A DNA stretch of 15,754 nt, taken from Sedimentisphaerales bacterium (lineage in GTDB: Bacteria; Planctomycetota; Phycisphaerae; Sedimentisphaerales; SM23-30). The stretch spans positions 1-15,754 of the forward strand of contig DAOWIP010000329.1 of the NCBI GenBank assembly GCA_030640865.1. Direction: 5' to 3'. Numbering within the stretch: position 1 is the stretch's first letter; each line of letters starts with the position of its first letter. The notes beneath the pieces are model-generated. The model saw only the letters and a list, made by a program, of their open reading frames with translations, did not search any database and was not told where the DNA came from. A program made the translations under genes and the position numbers. This document shows positions 15,505-15,754 of this stretch, piece by piece.

Positions 15505-15754
15505 GACATAAAATCCCCCCTCAACCCTTTCCCTCCACGGAAAAATACACTAATACCAAAATGAAAATCCGGCCCGGAATGGTGAACGTAACTCCTTAAT
15601 CTACGTTAAAAACGGGGTTTTCACTTTTGTCGATTTTTATACGAAATTGGCCCAAAACCGTTCATATTTTGCGATTTACCACAAAACGACGAAAAATAAT
15701 TAACGCAAATCGACGGTTTCGACGAGTTTCGACCATAAATTCAGTAATAATAGA

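Overview
The window looks like a Planctomycetota chromosome segment, most likely from the Phycisphaerae/Sedimentisphaerales side. This is inferred from the mix of genes: a secreted DNRLRE-PASTA protein ending in dockerin-like EF-hand repeats, pseudopilins with Asp-rich C-terminal loops, and a FloA/NfeD pair. It is not proven by any marker gene. All twelve genes that I can support lie on the minus strand, so transcription runs from high to low coordinates. No rRNA, tRNA, CRISPR array, transposase or phage gene is visible.

Region 1 (15754 to 5067, in transcription order) is a type II secretion / type IV pilus-like module. It holds a GspE/PilB ATPase (13574-15301), a PilT retraction-type ATPase (12177-13322), a second GspE/PilB ATPase (9904-11652), a PilC/GspF inner-membrane platform protein (8434-9681), a secreted DNRLRE-PASTA-dockerin protein (6896-8362) and two pseudopilins (5832-6752 and 5067-5753). 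The ATPases would power the platform protein to build or retract a pseudopilus made of the pilins. The dockerin protein is a plausible cargo or surface partner, by position only. No prepilin peptidase, secretin or PilMNO-type alignment gene is present. A sigma70-like promoter with an adjacent dyad sits upstream of the first ATPase.

Region 2 (4751 to 2918) holds a short NfeD-like membrane protein and the flotillin-like protein FloA, a pair often found together and tied to membrane microdomains. Region 3 (2730 to 675) is a two-gene unit: a cytochrome-b-like membrane protein, then an NCS1 cytosine/purine permease broken by a single-base frameshift in a G run. Region 4 (558 to the left edge) is the start of a lipoprotein with a discoidin-like domain, preceded by a good promoter.

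The spaces between genes are unusually rich in small repeats. There are four copies of a GGGTGGGG...CCCCAC hairpin, three of a GCAGGCG...CGCCTGC hairpin, two of an ATTCCTGC...GCAGGAAT hairpin (one nested), and an 80-bp direct repeat with an inverted end. Degenerate heptanucleotide and pentanucleotide pyrimidine tracts lie at the 3' end of seven of the twelve genes. These repeats, together with the dockerin protein inside the pilus cluster, are the most unusual part of the window.
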